A stretch of 64,000 nt of DNA from Streptosporangiaceae bacterium (GTDB lineage Bacteria; Actinomycetota; Actinomycetes; Streptosporangiales; Streptosporangiaceae). Positions 50,940 through 59,321 of the stretch are shown one piece after another. Each line of letters starts with the position of its first letter. Position 1 is the first letter of the stretch. The stretch spans positions 62,001 to 126,000 of the forward strand of contig JAOPYK010000098.1 of assembly GCA_025964695.1 (NCBI GenBank), read 5' to 3'. Below the pieces are notes generated by a model that had not been told where the DNA came from, searched no databases, and was given only the letters and a program-made list of their open reading frames with translations. Both the position numbers and the translations under genes were made by a program.

Positions 50940-53819
50940 TCACTCGTCGCCGGGGACGTCGTCCGCGGTGAGCGCCTTCACCAGATTGACCCGGGAGCCG
51001 ACCCCGAGCTTGGCGAACACATGGGAGAGATGGGTCTCCACGGTCCGGATGCTGAGCACGAGTTTCTCGGCGATCTGCTGGTTGGTGTAGCCCTCGACGA
51101 CGAGCGTGGCCACCTCCTGCTCCCGGCGGGACAGCCCGTGCGAACCGTTGCCCCGGCCTCGCCCGCCCTTGCCGGGGACCCGTACCCCGAGGCGGCGCTG
51201 CTCGCGGACCGCGACCGCGTACAGGGTGTGCGCCCCGCACTCCTGGAAGCCCTCGGCGGCCGCCCGCAACGCGTCGAGTGCCCCGCCGCGGTCACCGATC
51301 TCGGCCAGGGCGATGCCCGCGCAGAGCCGGGCGCGGCCGAGGTCGAGCCGCTGGTCGATGGTGACGAAGGCCTCGGCGGCCGCCTGGGCGTGCTTGGCGG
51401 CGGTGGCCGGATCCGAGCCGCGCAGCGCATGCGCGCGGGACATCCGCATCAGCCCCACATTGCTCGGCAGACCAGGGTGGCCGATTTTGGCGGCGCGGTC
51501 CGCCCAGACCGCCGCGTCGGCGGCCCGGCCACGAGCGGCCTCGACCTGCGCCATGATCTCGCAGCACGACAGCAGGCTGCTCGGGTCGAGCAACGACGAC
51601 TCGAAGTCGCCACAGGCCTCCAGCGCCGCGTCAGTGCCCTCGTCCAACCGGCCGGCGTTGATCAGTGCCACCGCCCGTGCGTACCGTGTCTGGGCGCCGC
51701 CCCATTCGCCGAGTCCACCGCTCCGGACGGCCTGCTCGCCCAGGCTTATGGAGGCGTCGTGGTCACCGGACCATCCGGCGATCAGGCTCTGCGCCGAAAG
51801 TGCCATGGCCAGCGCCTGACCTGAGTGCAGGAGCCTGGCCAGCTCCGCTGCCTCCTCGGCCGTGGCCGCCGCCTCCGCGAGCCGGCCGAGCATGGCGTAC
51901 GCCCTCGCCTGGCCGGACAGCATGGAGGTCACGATGTAGCTCTGGCCGGTCGCCCGCGCGATCCCCAGCACCCGGTCGAACCGCTTGAGCGCGCTGTCGT
52001 AGCGGCCCATGAACAGTTCGGTGAAGCACAAGAAGGTGATGGCGTCCATCCAGTCGGCGACGTGCTCGTCGGGAGCGGCGTCGAACAGCCGGTCGGCCGC
52101 CTCCAAATAGCGGACGGCCTCGGGAATGCGACCCGCCGCCCAGGCGGGCATGACCCGCAGGGCCGCGACCGCGAGGGGCAGTGACGGCTCCCAGCCCTCG
52201 GCGTCGTCCGGCACCATGTCGAGCACCGCCTGGGCGGCCCTGATGTCGTTGCGCCAGAGGCTCTCGGCGACCAGTCGCAGCCGGAGCAGCACCGCTGCCG
52301 CCGATCGCGGATCGGGCATCTGGCGCAGCTCGGCGAGCACCAGCGCCCGGCTCTCCTGCGGTCGGTCCAGCAGCCGCTCGATCATCGCGCAGAACCGTAC
52401 AGCCCGGGCCCTTCGGTCATGGTCACCCGCGGGGAGCAGCCGCAGGGCCCGGTGGGCGGTCTCCCGCCCGTCGAGCAGCAGTCCGCTGACCGTCTGCAGC
52501 CGGGCCAGCTCCAGCAGCAGTCCGAGCTGAGCCTCGGCTTCGCTCTCGGGCACCAGCCGCAGTGCCGCCTTCAGCCAGTGCGTGGCGGTGGCTGGAGCCT
52601 GCGCGGCGACGGCGCGGGCAGCGTTGGTCAGGGTGGTGATGGCCGCGCGGTCACCGAAGCGGCCCGACTGTTCCACATGACGGGCGCGTACGGTCGCGGG
52701 GGCGCCGACCTCGGCCAGGTGCGTGGCGATCCGCCCGTGCACGCCCAGCCGCCAGCCTGCCGCGGCGGAGCTGTAGGCGGCATGCCGGACCAACGGATGC
52801 CGGAACCTGAACCGGCCCGCGGTCGCCGCGCGTACCACATCGCGTGCAGCCATCTCGTCGAGCGCCGCCAGCGCCTGGTCCTCCGACACTTCCGCGGCCA
52901 CCGCCACCAGCGCGGGCTCGAACTCGTCCGCGGTCACCGCCGCGGCCTGGGCGACCAGCAACGTGGCGGAGGACATGCCGGTGAGTTCCATCTGCAGGGC
53001 GGCCCGGACGGCCGGGGGCAGCTCGCTCTCGTCCTCGCCCACCGTCGCGGGCTTCGCCGCTCCGCCCATCCGGGCGAGCGCTTCCAGATAGAAGGGATTG
53101 CCGCCGCTGGCCTCGTAGAGTTCCTTGCACTGTGCCCGGCTCACCTGCGGGCCGAGGAACTGCTGTACCTCGATCTGGCTGAGCGGGTTCACCATGATCC
53201 GGCGGCCGTGCGCGGCTGCGGTATCCACCAGGGTGGCCAGCCGGGGCGCAGCCTGCGCGGGCCGGTAGGCGGCGGCGACCAGCACCCGGCCGGCCGGAGG
53301 GTGCCGGATCAGATGGTCGAGCAGTTCGATGGAGCTGTCGTCGGCCCAGTGCACGTCGTCCAGGATCAGCGCCAGCCCGGACGGCGCGGCCAGCCGGTCG
53401 AGCAACTGGCGAAACGCCCGGTAGAGCTTGTAGCGGTCGAGCCCGGTAAGGCCCGGGCCGGGACCGTCGGCCGGACCGCTGGACAGGGAGGGGAACACGG
53501 ACCCGAGCAGTCCGATCAGCACCTCACCGAGGTCGCCGGGGAGGTTGTCCTCCAGATGGTCGTCGAGCGCGTCGACGATGACGCCGAACGGTATCTGCTG
53601 CTCGAACTCCGCGGCACGGCCCCAGAGGGTGACGAGTTTCCGCCGGTCGGCCTCGGCGGCCAGCTCTGCCAGCAGCCGGGTCTTGCCGGCACCCGGATCT
53701 CCGACCAGGCCGAGGAACCGGAACGTTCCGTCCGCCGCACCGTCGAGTGCCTCCCCGACGCTGCGCAGGGCGTCATGGCGCCCGATCAGCGGGGGATTAC
53801 CGTTCGGACGGCCATCCAT
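50940..53819 (-). CDS. Large ATP-binding LuxR-family regulator (LAL type)
   Basis: 959 residues. N-terminal AAA ATPase with Walker A GDPGAGKT near residue 42 and LILDDVHWADDSS (Walker B); a long helical repeat region (about 350-870) of TPR-like pairs; a C-terminal LuxR helix-turn-helix (LSRREQEVATLVVEGYTNQQ then SIRTVETHLSHVFAKLGV). LAL regulators activate transcription of catabolic or secondary-metabolite genes after ATP and ligand binding. The ATG at 53819 is chosen over a GTG two codons upstream. It lies near the GMC/hydrolase pair on the same strand; control of that pair is possible but not shown. Confidence 0.94.
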   Translation of the reverse strand: MDGRPNGNPPLIGRHDALRSVGEALDGAADGTFRFLGLVGDPGAGKTRLLAELAAEADRRKLVTLWGRAAEFEQQIPFGVIVDALDDHLEDNLPGDLGEVLIGLLGSVFPSLSSGPADGPGPGLTGLDRYKLYRAFRQLLDRLAAPSGLALILDDVHWADDSSIELLDHLIRHPPAGRVLVAAAYRPAQAAPRLATLVDTAAAHGRRIMVNPLSQIEVQQFLGPQVSRAQCKELYEASGGNPFYLEALARMGGAAKPATVGEDESELPPAVRAALQMELTGMSSATLLVAQAAAVTADEFEPALVAVAAEVSEDQALAALDEMAARDVVRAATAGRFRFRHPLVRHAAYSSAAAGWRLGVHGRIATHLAEVGAPATVRARHVEQSGRFGDRAAITTLTNAARAVAAQAPATATHWLKAALRLVPESEAEAQLGLLLELARLQTVSGLLLDGRETAHRALRLLPAGDHDRRARAVRFCAMIERLLDRPQESRALVLAELRQMPDPRSAAAVLLRLRLVAESLWRNDIRAAQAVLDMVPDDAEGWEPSLPLAVAALRVMPAWAAGRIPEAVRYLEAADRLFDAAPDEHVADWMDAITFLCFTELFMGRYDSALKRFDRVLGIARATGQSYIVTSMLSGQARAYAMLGRLAEAAATAEEAAELARLLHSGQALAMALSAQSLIAGWSGDHDASISLGEQAVRSGGLGEWGGAQTRYARAVALINAGRLDEGTDAALEACGDFESSLLDPSSLLSCCEIMAQVEAARGRAADAAVWADRAAKIGHPGLPSNVGLMRMSRAHALRGSDPATAAKHAQAAAEAFVTIDQRLDLGRARLCAGIALAEIGDRGGALDALRAAAEGFQECGAHTLYAVAVREQRRLGVRVPGKGGRGRGNGSHGLSRREQEVATLVVEGYTNQQIAEKLVLSIRTVETHLSHVFAKLGVGSRVNLVKALTADDVPGDE

Positions 53820-53982
53820 GCCCACACCCCACAGAGATGCGCGGCCGACAGTCAGTTCCGTGTCGCGCTCAGTTCAAAGGTCTGCCGGGATCACTTTACA
53901 GATCTGCTGTGGCACCCGCTCGTCCCCTTGGACGTCTGGGCCTGAAGTGACATATGTGTGGGTCCGGCTCGCCACGGAAATC

Positions 53983-54477
53983 TCACCACGGCGCCCGTAC
54001 GACTCGCGCGCAGGCCTGCGGGGCACCGGATCCGCAGCCCGGAAATGTCAATGCCAATCGATAGCTTGTTCTATATCGGTGACCGGCTCTCTCATCCGGA
54101 GTGAACAACATGGACTCTGTGACCACGCTTGTTTCGGGATCCCCGCGGAGATCTCCTGGCTGCTGGTGGCGTTGCCGGCGACCACCCTGGCGATCCTCGT
54201 CGGCGATGAACTCACCCACCCGCACCGCAGGCCCGCTGTGATGCCGCGCCTCACGGCGGCGTACCAGCTCCGCGACGGCGGCCAGCTCGCACGACTGCGC
54301 CCAGGAGGTCAGCCGCCGCCACGCCACCATCACCTCCACCAGTTCCGTATCGGAGAGCGCACCCACCTCCAGGGCGTTCAGGGCGGCGGCCATTCCCGGA
54401 CCCGGAACACCTTCCGGAACCACGGGGCCCGGAATCACCGCACCGAATTCCACCGCCGCCACGGCCACTCTCAACAT
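53983..54477 (-). pseudogene. Truncated, frameshifted DUF222 (13E12-type) gene
   Basis: The frame from 54477 reads AALNALEVGALSDTELVEVM and SWAQSCELAAVAELVRRREA, the recognisable N-terminus of DUF222/HNH nuclease repeat proteins, to EFIADE. The family then continues in the next frame as IARVVAGNATSSQEISAGIP, so one base too many near 54203 breaks the gene. The rest of the domain and the HNH nuclease are missing. Such genes are repeated in actinobacterial genomes and decay often. A sequencing slip could explain the frameshift but not the missing C-terminal half. Confidence 0.75.
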
Positions 54478-54570
54478 CCCCCTGGAAGCCTGGCGGACCT
54501 GAAATAGGAGTTACTCCTGTCTGACGGATCAGGTTCTTGCGATTCTCGGTGGCCCAATTGCCCTGGCCTG

Positions 54571-55650
54571 TCATGGCCGGGTCAGCAGGTGATGGCGGTG
54601 CCGCCAGGCGAGGTCGAGGACGGCGGCTCCGGCGGGCTGCATGGATTCGGTGCCGTCGACAAGGGGCTCGATGACGTCACTCTGGAAGGGCACGTCGCGG
54701 ATGACCCGTCCCTCCGCGTTGACGCTGACCAGGTCGTGGAAGGTCTCGTCGAACAGATCGGCGTCGAAGACCGCCACGGTGAGGAGGTCGACGGCGAGGG
54801 TGAGCGGGTCCACTCCCAGCCCCAGCACATGGACCTGGAGGCGCCCGGACACCAGAGCCGTACCGAGGGCCGTGGCGAAGTCCCACTGGTCGAAGGCCAG
54901 GTCGTCGTACTCCTCGTCGCCGCCGAGAAGCTCTTCGTTGAACTCGCGGACCATGCAGCGCCAGAGGTCGAGGTCGTCACGTTCGCTCGCCGACGACAAC
55001 GGCTGGAAGACCCCGACCGGGATGACCTGCAAGAGTCCTCCCGCGTGTGCGACCTTCGCGGGGTCTCGCCGGTGCAGCAGGAAACGCGGGTCGCCGGCGG
55101 CCCGGCGGAGGGTCAGCGTGGTGATCGCCGGCCGGGCCGGGCGGCGGGTGAAGTCCAGCGGGTCACCGACCAGGTCCCGCAATGGGGTGCCGTGTCCCGC
55201 CGCGAGCTCATGGGCGACCGCCTCGCCGACGTCGAGCCCGTCGAAGTACCGTGCCGGGCCCATTCGCAGCTCCGCTCGGGGGCCGCGGAGGTCGGCGCCG
55301 AGCAGGCCGTAGCAGGGCCGGTTCTCGAAGACGGCGGGTGGTGCCAGCTCACCGAGCGCCTCGGCGTAGGTGCGGAAGCGCCGGCCGTCCGGGCGTACGG
55401 GTCGTACGCCCTCTGAAGCGCTCTCGGCGCCGGTCACCGCCGGTGGTGGCGGATCGTTCCGCCAGGTCAGCTCGACCGTGTCGAGGGGCAGCGGCCCGGC
55501 GGGAAGCCACTCCGGCCGACACAGGAGAGAGGTTGATCCGACCCGGGCGACCTCTGGGTACAGCCGCCCGGCGACCCGCCCGAGTTCGTGCCGACGCCCG
55601 CCCAGCAGACCGCGTACCCGCCGCCACTCCTCGACCGTCACCCATGCCAC
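54571..55650 (-). CDS. Nudix-box-like protein of unknown function
   Basis: 359 residues. A Nudix-like box is recognisable at about residues 214-243: GVFQPLSS, then REFNEELLGG, against the G-x5-E-x7-REUxEExGU pattern. The leading part is imperfect, as the upstream Glu is displaced. The N-terminal 200 residues show no known domain; they have a Trp/Leu-rich opening (MAWVTVEEWRRVRGLL) and HELAAGHGTPLRDL. A regulator or diphosphate hydrolase role is possible. The start codon lies at the edge of a repeat array. No clear partner. Confidence 0.65.
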   Translation of the reverse strand: MAWVTVEEWRRVRGLLGGRRHELGRVAGRLYPEVARVGSTSLLCRPEWLPAGPLPLDTVELTWRNDPPPPAVTGAESASEGVRPVRPDGRRFRTYAEALGELAPPAVFENRPCYGLLGADLRGPRAELRMGPARYFDGLDVGEAVAHELAAGHGTPLRDLVGDPLDFTRRPARPAITTLTLRRAAGDPRFLLHRRDPAKVAHAGGLLQVIPVGVFQPLSSASERDDLDLWRCMVREFNEELLGGDEEYDDLAFDQWDFATALGTALVSGRLQVHVLGLGVDPLTLAVDLLTVAVFDADLFDETFHDLVSVNAEGRVIRDVPFQSDVIEPLVDGTESMQPAGAAVLDLAWRHRHHLLTRP

Positions 55651-55906
55651 CCTGCCACGCTTCGTCGCACGCGGTCATGTCACGCGGTCATGTCACGCGG
55701 TCATGTCACGCGGGTCATGTCACGCGGGTCATGTCACGCGGGTCATGTCACGCGGCCCTGTCACGCATCATGTCACGCGGCCCTGCCGCAGTTCGTGTAC
55801 GCGGTCATGTCACGCGGCCATCTCACGCGGTCATGCAGCGCTTCATGCCACGCTTCATGCCGCGCGGCCCTGCCGTGCGGTGATGTCCTGCTCCATGCCT
55901 TCGTCA
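55648..55906. repeat. 12-14 bp tandem array filling a whole intergenic space
   Basis: About 18 units built on CATGTCACGCGGT (minus strand ACCGCGTGACATG), including several exact runs at 55676-55760, with variants such as CTTCATGCCACG and CGGCCCTGCCGCG. The array runs from the Nudix-like start codon (CCCATGCCACC at 55648) to the EamA stop region (CATGCCTTCGTCA, 55904-55906). Both ends resemble the unit. Confidence 0.75.
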
Positions 55907-56860
55907 GTTCGGTGGCCTGCTCGACTCGCCTTGGGTGGCCGGGACCGTCGCCTGGCGGAACGGCTGCGCCGGCCGGCCTGTGCGGGCGAGCAGGCGGGCC
56001 GGCGGGCGGCCGCCGGTGGAGAGCCAGGAGCCGGCGATGATCAGCAGGAATCCGGCCACGGTGGCCGCCGTGAGCGGTTCGTCCAGGATGGTGACGCCGA
56101 GGGCCACGGCGACGGCCGGGTTCACGTAAGTGATCACTGTGGCCCGGCCCGGCCCGGCGATGGTGATCAGGGCGAAGTAGACCAGCAGTCCCGCAGCCGT
56201 GCACAACAGGCCCAGCACCACTATGCCGCTGACGGCCGCGGCCGACGGGGACCGGCCGGGAAGCCCCATCAGCCCGAGCGGGGCCAGGATGACCGCGTTG
56301 ATCGTCACGGCCATGGCGGAGATCGCTAGAGCCGACGTGTCGGAGAATGACCGCTTGACGAGAAAGGTGGCGAAGGCGTAGCTGAGGGCGGCGACGAGGA
56401 CCATGGCTGCCCCGAGCAGCGCCGAGCGGTCGCCGCTGACATCGAAGCCGAGCACGGCGGCCACGCCGGCCATACCGATGAGCAGGCCGAGCAGCCGGAG
56501 TCCAACGGCCCGCTCCGCCGGATCGAGCCGGATCGCCAGCACCGCGACGAAGAGCGGCAGGGCCGCGATGAGCAGCCCACTGAGCGAGGAGGAGATGTGC
56601 TGCTCTCCGGCGGAGATGAGAGTGAAGGGTGCGGTGACCTCGAGGAGCGCGAGCAGGAACAGCGGGCGCAGGCGGCCGCGCAACTGGCCGAGCACCCGTC
56701 TGTGCAGGGCGAGTGGAAGAAGCACGAGCGCCGCGACCAGGCAGCGCAGCCAGACGACGGCCCAGGGGGAGAACTCGTCCACCGCGATCTTGATGAAGAG
56801 ATAGGGGAGGCCCCACAGCAGCGAGCCTGCAATGAACAACCACCATGCGGAACGACCCAT
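55904..56860 (-). CDS. EamA/DMT-family transporter
   Basis: 318 residues with about ten membrane helices in two EamA halves. The first begins WWLFIAGSLLWGLPYLFIK, the second follows the conserved ALSYAFATFLVKRS, ending in VITYVNPAVAVALGVTILDEPLT, a typical EamA segment, and GFLLIIAGSWLS. Such proteins export amino acids, amines or other metabolites. The ATG at 56860 lacks a clear ribosome binding site. The Pro/Arg-rich C-terminus is extra (about 25 residues) and the stop lies in the repeat array. Confidence 0.9.
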   Translation of the reverse strand: MGRSAWWLFIAGSLLWGLPYLFIKIAVDEFSPWAVVWLRCLVAALVLLPLALHRRVLGQLRGRLRPLFLLALLEVTAPFTLISAGEQHISSSLSGLLIAALPLFVAVLAIRLDPAERAVGLRLLGLLIGMAGVAAVLGFDVSGDRSALLGAAMVLVAALSYAFATFLVKRSFSDTSALAISAMAVTINAVILAPLGLMGLPGRSPSAAAVSGIVVLGLLCTAAGLLVYFALITIAGPGRATVITYVNPAVAVALGVTILDEPLTAATVAGFLLIIAGSWLSTGGRPPARLLARTGRPAQPFRQATVPATQGESSRPPN

Positions 56861-57212
56861 CCCGCGGACGTTACCCGGGCGGACCGACTGCTGTGCGAGC
56901 GGATCGGGGTGAACCGCCCAGATCATTGCACCAAGGGCCGATCCGGTCTGATCTCTTCGCAGTCCGAGCCCGTCTGAGGCCGCCAAGGCCGTCTGAGGCC
57001 GCTCAAAGCCCCCCACGGACACCCAAGGACACCCAGAGAGCCATGCGAGAGCCGTCCGAGGCCCGTCCGAGGCAGTCCGCTCCGGGCCTTTCCCGCCGGC
57101 TTCAGCGGCGAGTCCACTACGGGTCCAGCCCCGAATCAGGATTCGAGTCAGGGGGGACGATGCTGCACACTTGTCGCAGTAACCGGTGAGGCGGAAAGAA
57201 CGAGGTGCGGTC
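56861..57212. other. 352-bp divergent region between EamA and def
   Basis: No convincing gene. Short direct repeats are present: CGTCTGAGGCCGC twice (56970-57005) and CCGTCCGAGGC twice (57052-57075). It must hold divergent promoters for the two flanking genes; none stands out. Confidence 0.45.
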
Positions 57213-57749
57213 ATGGCGGGGCGTGTACGGCCGATAACCCTGGTCGGTGACCCGGTGCTGCACCGGGCGTTGCGTCCGGTCGAGCATTTCGACGACGAGC
57301 TGGCGCAGCTGGCCGAGGACATGTTCGCCAGCATGTACGCCGCCGAGGGCGTGGGTCTGGCGGCCAACCAGATCGGCGTCGACCTGAGGATCTTCGTCTA
57401 CGACTGCCCGGACGAGAGCAAGCAGCGTCGCAAGGGCGTCGTGGTGAACCCGACGCTCGAGCTGCCGGCCGTGGGGGAGCGGCGGCTGGACGACGACGAA
57501 GAGGGCTGCCTGTCCGTGCCAGGACCGCGTGCCTCTGTGGCCCGTCCCGACCAGGTCGTCTGTCACGGATTCGACGTCACCGGTGCCCCGGTCACGGTGC
57601 ACGGGTCCGGGCTGCTAGCCCGCTGCCTTCAGCACGAGACCGACCATCTGGAGGGGCGGCTCTACATCGACCGGCTCTCCGGCAAGGCGCGCAAGACCGT
57701 CCTGCGCGACTACGAACGCCGACGTCAGGAAGCCGCCTCGGCCCGCTGA
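57213..57749 (+). CDS. def: Peptide deformylase
   Basis: Removes the formyl group from the N-terminal Met of new proteins. 178 residues with all three motifs: [18 protein letters not shown] (metal Cys), and QHETDHLEG (HExxH with two metal His). ATG at 57213 has GAGGTG 5 bases upstream; a GTG 27 bases earlier is a weaker alternative. No fmt (Met-tRNA formyltransferase) is adjacent, so this is probably one of several deformylases. Its stop is one base from the convergent cbiZ stop. Confidence 0.96.
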   Translation: MAGRVRPITLVGDPVLHRALRPVEHFDDELAQLAEDMFASMYAAEGVGLAANQIGVDLRIFVYDCPDESKQRRKGVVVNPTLELPAVGERRLDDDEEGCLSVPGPRASVARPDQVVCHGFDVTGAPVTVHGSGLLARCLQHETDHLEGRLYIDRLSGKARKTVLRDYERRRQEAASAR

Positions 57750-57750
57750 G

Positions 57751-58413
57751 TCACAGCCTGCGGCGAAGCCACTCGGTGTAGTCGAGCGCGCCTGCGTGGA
57801 CGGCGGCGTGCGCGGCCCTGGCGATCCGCGCGCCCCAGGTCGATCGGGATCCCGCGAACGGTTCCGCCCGGCCGGAGGTCCGGGCCGCCACGCAGATGGC
57901 GTCGCTGGCCGTGCCGGTGCCCGGATAGCCGGCCTCCAGCATGGCCTGCGTCTTCGCCTCCGTCGCCGTGATGACGGCGTTGACCAGGGCGGCGTCGCTC
58001 AACGCCACCGGCACCGCGACGATGAGGTTGATGGTGCCCACTCGGACGGGGGCGAGCTCCGGATCGGTACCGTCCGGGGGAGCGGCCGCCCAGGTGGGCA
58101 CCCGCAGTCCCACGGTGGCGGTCACCTCGACGCCCTCGTCGGCCCGCGTCACCAGCCGGTCCACCGAGGCGGCCGTGAGCATGCCCACCCCCGGGCCGGA
58201 GAGCCCGAAGCGACCGGTCAGCTCTTGGAGATGAGCGACCGGGTCGAGCCGCGAGTAGTCGCTCGGCACCTGAGCGTTCAGCACCCAGGAGGCCGTGCCG
58301 ACGCCCCCGCCCATCAGGGCAGAGGAGATCATCCGCCATGCCGGTCCGGCCCGCCAGATCGCCGCCGCGAGCCGTACGTCCTGTTCCGAACGCCAGACCA
58401 GCTCAAGGTTCAT
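57751..58413 (-). CDS. cbiZ: Adenosylcobinamide amidohydrolase
   Basis: 220 residues. CbiZ cleaves the aminopropanol arm from adenosylcobinamide or pseudo-B12 to give adenosylcobyric acid, allowing salvage of foreign corrinoids. The family pattern is visible: RMISSALMGGGVGTASWVLNAQV, TAASVDRLVTRADEGVEVTATVG, GTINLIVAVPVALSDAALVN, AVITATEAKTQAMLEAGYPG and TASDAICVAA. The ATG at 58413 falls at the end of a repeat array and has no clear ribosome binding site. Being in one strand with btuF-btuC-btuD under a cobalamin riboswitch strongly supports the assignment. Confidence 0.9.
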   Translation of the reverse strand: MNLELVWRSEQDVRLAAAIWRAGPAWRMISSALMGGGVGTASWVLNAQVPSDYSRLDPVAHLQELTGRFGLSGPGVGMLTAASVDRLVTRADEGVEVTATVGLRVPTWAAAPPDGTDPELAPVRVGTINLIVAVPVALSDAALVNAVITATEAKTQAMLEAGYPGTGTASDAICVAARTSGRAEPFAGSRSTWGARIARAAHAAVHAGALDYTEWLRRRL

Positions 58414-58560
58414 GCCAGTGCCGGCTTCCTGTCCGTACCCGCTTCGTGTCGGCACCCGGTCCGCACCGGCTTCGTGTCCGTACCGGCTTCGTGTCGGCAC
58501 CCGGTCCGCGCCGGCTGCATGTTCGCATCGGATTCATATCCGCATCGGGGTCACGGCCGT
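58414..58560 (-). repeat. 17-bp tandem array from btuD stop to cbiZ start
   Basis: Minus-strand units: GGTACGGCCGTGACCCC (contains the btuD Val-Arg-Pro-stop), GATGCGGATATGAATCC, GATGCGAACATGCAGCC, GGTACGGACACGAAGCC, GGTACGGACAGGAAGCC, with two shortened copies (GGTGCGGACCGGGT), and a final unit running into the cbiZ ATG (GGCACTGGCATGAACC). Confidence 0.8.
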
Positions 58561-59321
58561 ACCAGTGACAGCTGCGGCCGGCCGTCGGCCCCGGGGGTAA
58601 CACGGACGTGAGCGCTGAAGTGCGCCGCCACCATCTCCGAGGTCAGCACGGAGGCGGCCGGGCCGTCCGCCGCGACCCGGCCGTCGGAGAGCAGCAGCAG
58701 GCGGTCGGCGTACTGCCCCGCCAGCGACAGGTCGTGCAATGTGGTCACCACGGTCAGCCCGTCCGCCAGCCGCAGCCGATCCAGCAGTTCCAGCACCTGC
58801 TGCTGGTGGCCGAGGTCCAGCGCGGTGGTCGGCTCGTCCAGCAGCAGCACCGGTGTCCGCTGGGCGAGCGCGCGGGCCAGCACGACGCGCTGCCGTTCCC
58901 CGCCGGACAGGTGACCCAGCGTCCGTGCCGCCAGCGCGGTCAGATCCAGCCGCTCCAGCACGTCGGTGCTGATCGATCGGTCGTGGACGCTCTCGCGGCC
59001 AAGGTACGGGATGTAGGGGGAACGGCCCAGCAGGATGTAGTCGAAGACGGTCATGTCCTCCGGCAGCACCGGGTTCTGCGGGGCGTAGGCGACCAGCCGG
59101 GCCCGTCGCCGCGGCCGCAGCGGGCCCGCCGGGGCGTCACCGAGCGTCACCTCGCCCGAGCAGGGCAGCAGACCGGCGACGGCCTGGAGCAGCGTGGATT
59201 TTCCCGCCCCGTTGGGTCCAATGACGGCCAGCCACGATCCGCACGGCACGTCCATGGAGACCGCCGACAGCACCGGCCTGCCGCCCCTCATGACGTGCAG
59301 ATCCCGCACTCGTACGGTCAC
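58551..59321 (-). CDS. btuD: Vitamin B12 ABC transporter ATPase
   Basis: 256 residues: Walker A IGPNGAGKST, the Q-loop in AYAPQNPVLPED, signature LSGGERQRV, Walker B PVLLLDEPTTALDLG and switch His in TLHDLSLAG. Domain order and the companion BtuC-like permease mark a corrinoid or siderophore importer, and the riboswitch upstream of the operon makes corrinoids the likely cargo. The start overlaps the btuC stop by 4 bases. Its last three codons and stop are part of a repeat unit. Confidence 0.93.
   Translation of the reverse strand: MTVRVRDLHVMRGGRPVLSAVSMDVPCGSWLAVIGPNGAGKSTLLQAVAGLLPCSGEVTLGDAPAGPLRPRRRARLVAYAPQNPVLPEDMTVFDYILLGRSPYIPYLGRESVHDRSISTDVLERLDLTALAARTLGHLSGGERQRVVLARALAQRTPVLLLDEPTTALDLGHQQQVLELLDRLRLADGLTVVTTLHDLSLAGQYADRLLLLSDGRVAADGPAASVLTSEMVAAHFSAHVRVTPGADGRPQLSLVRP

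Noticed and set aside
55660-56329. Plus-strand open frame through the 12-14 bp array
   Set aside because: It is produced by the repeat itself having no stop in one frame; no domain or ribosome site.
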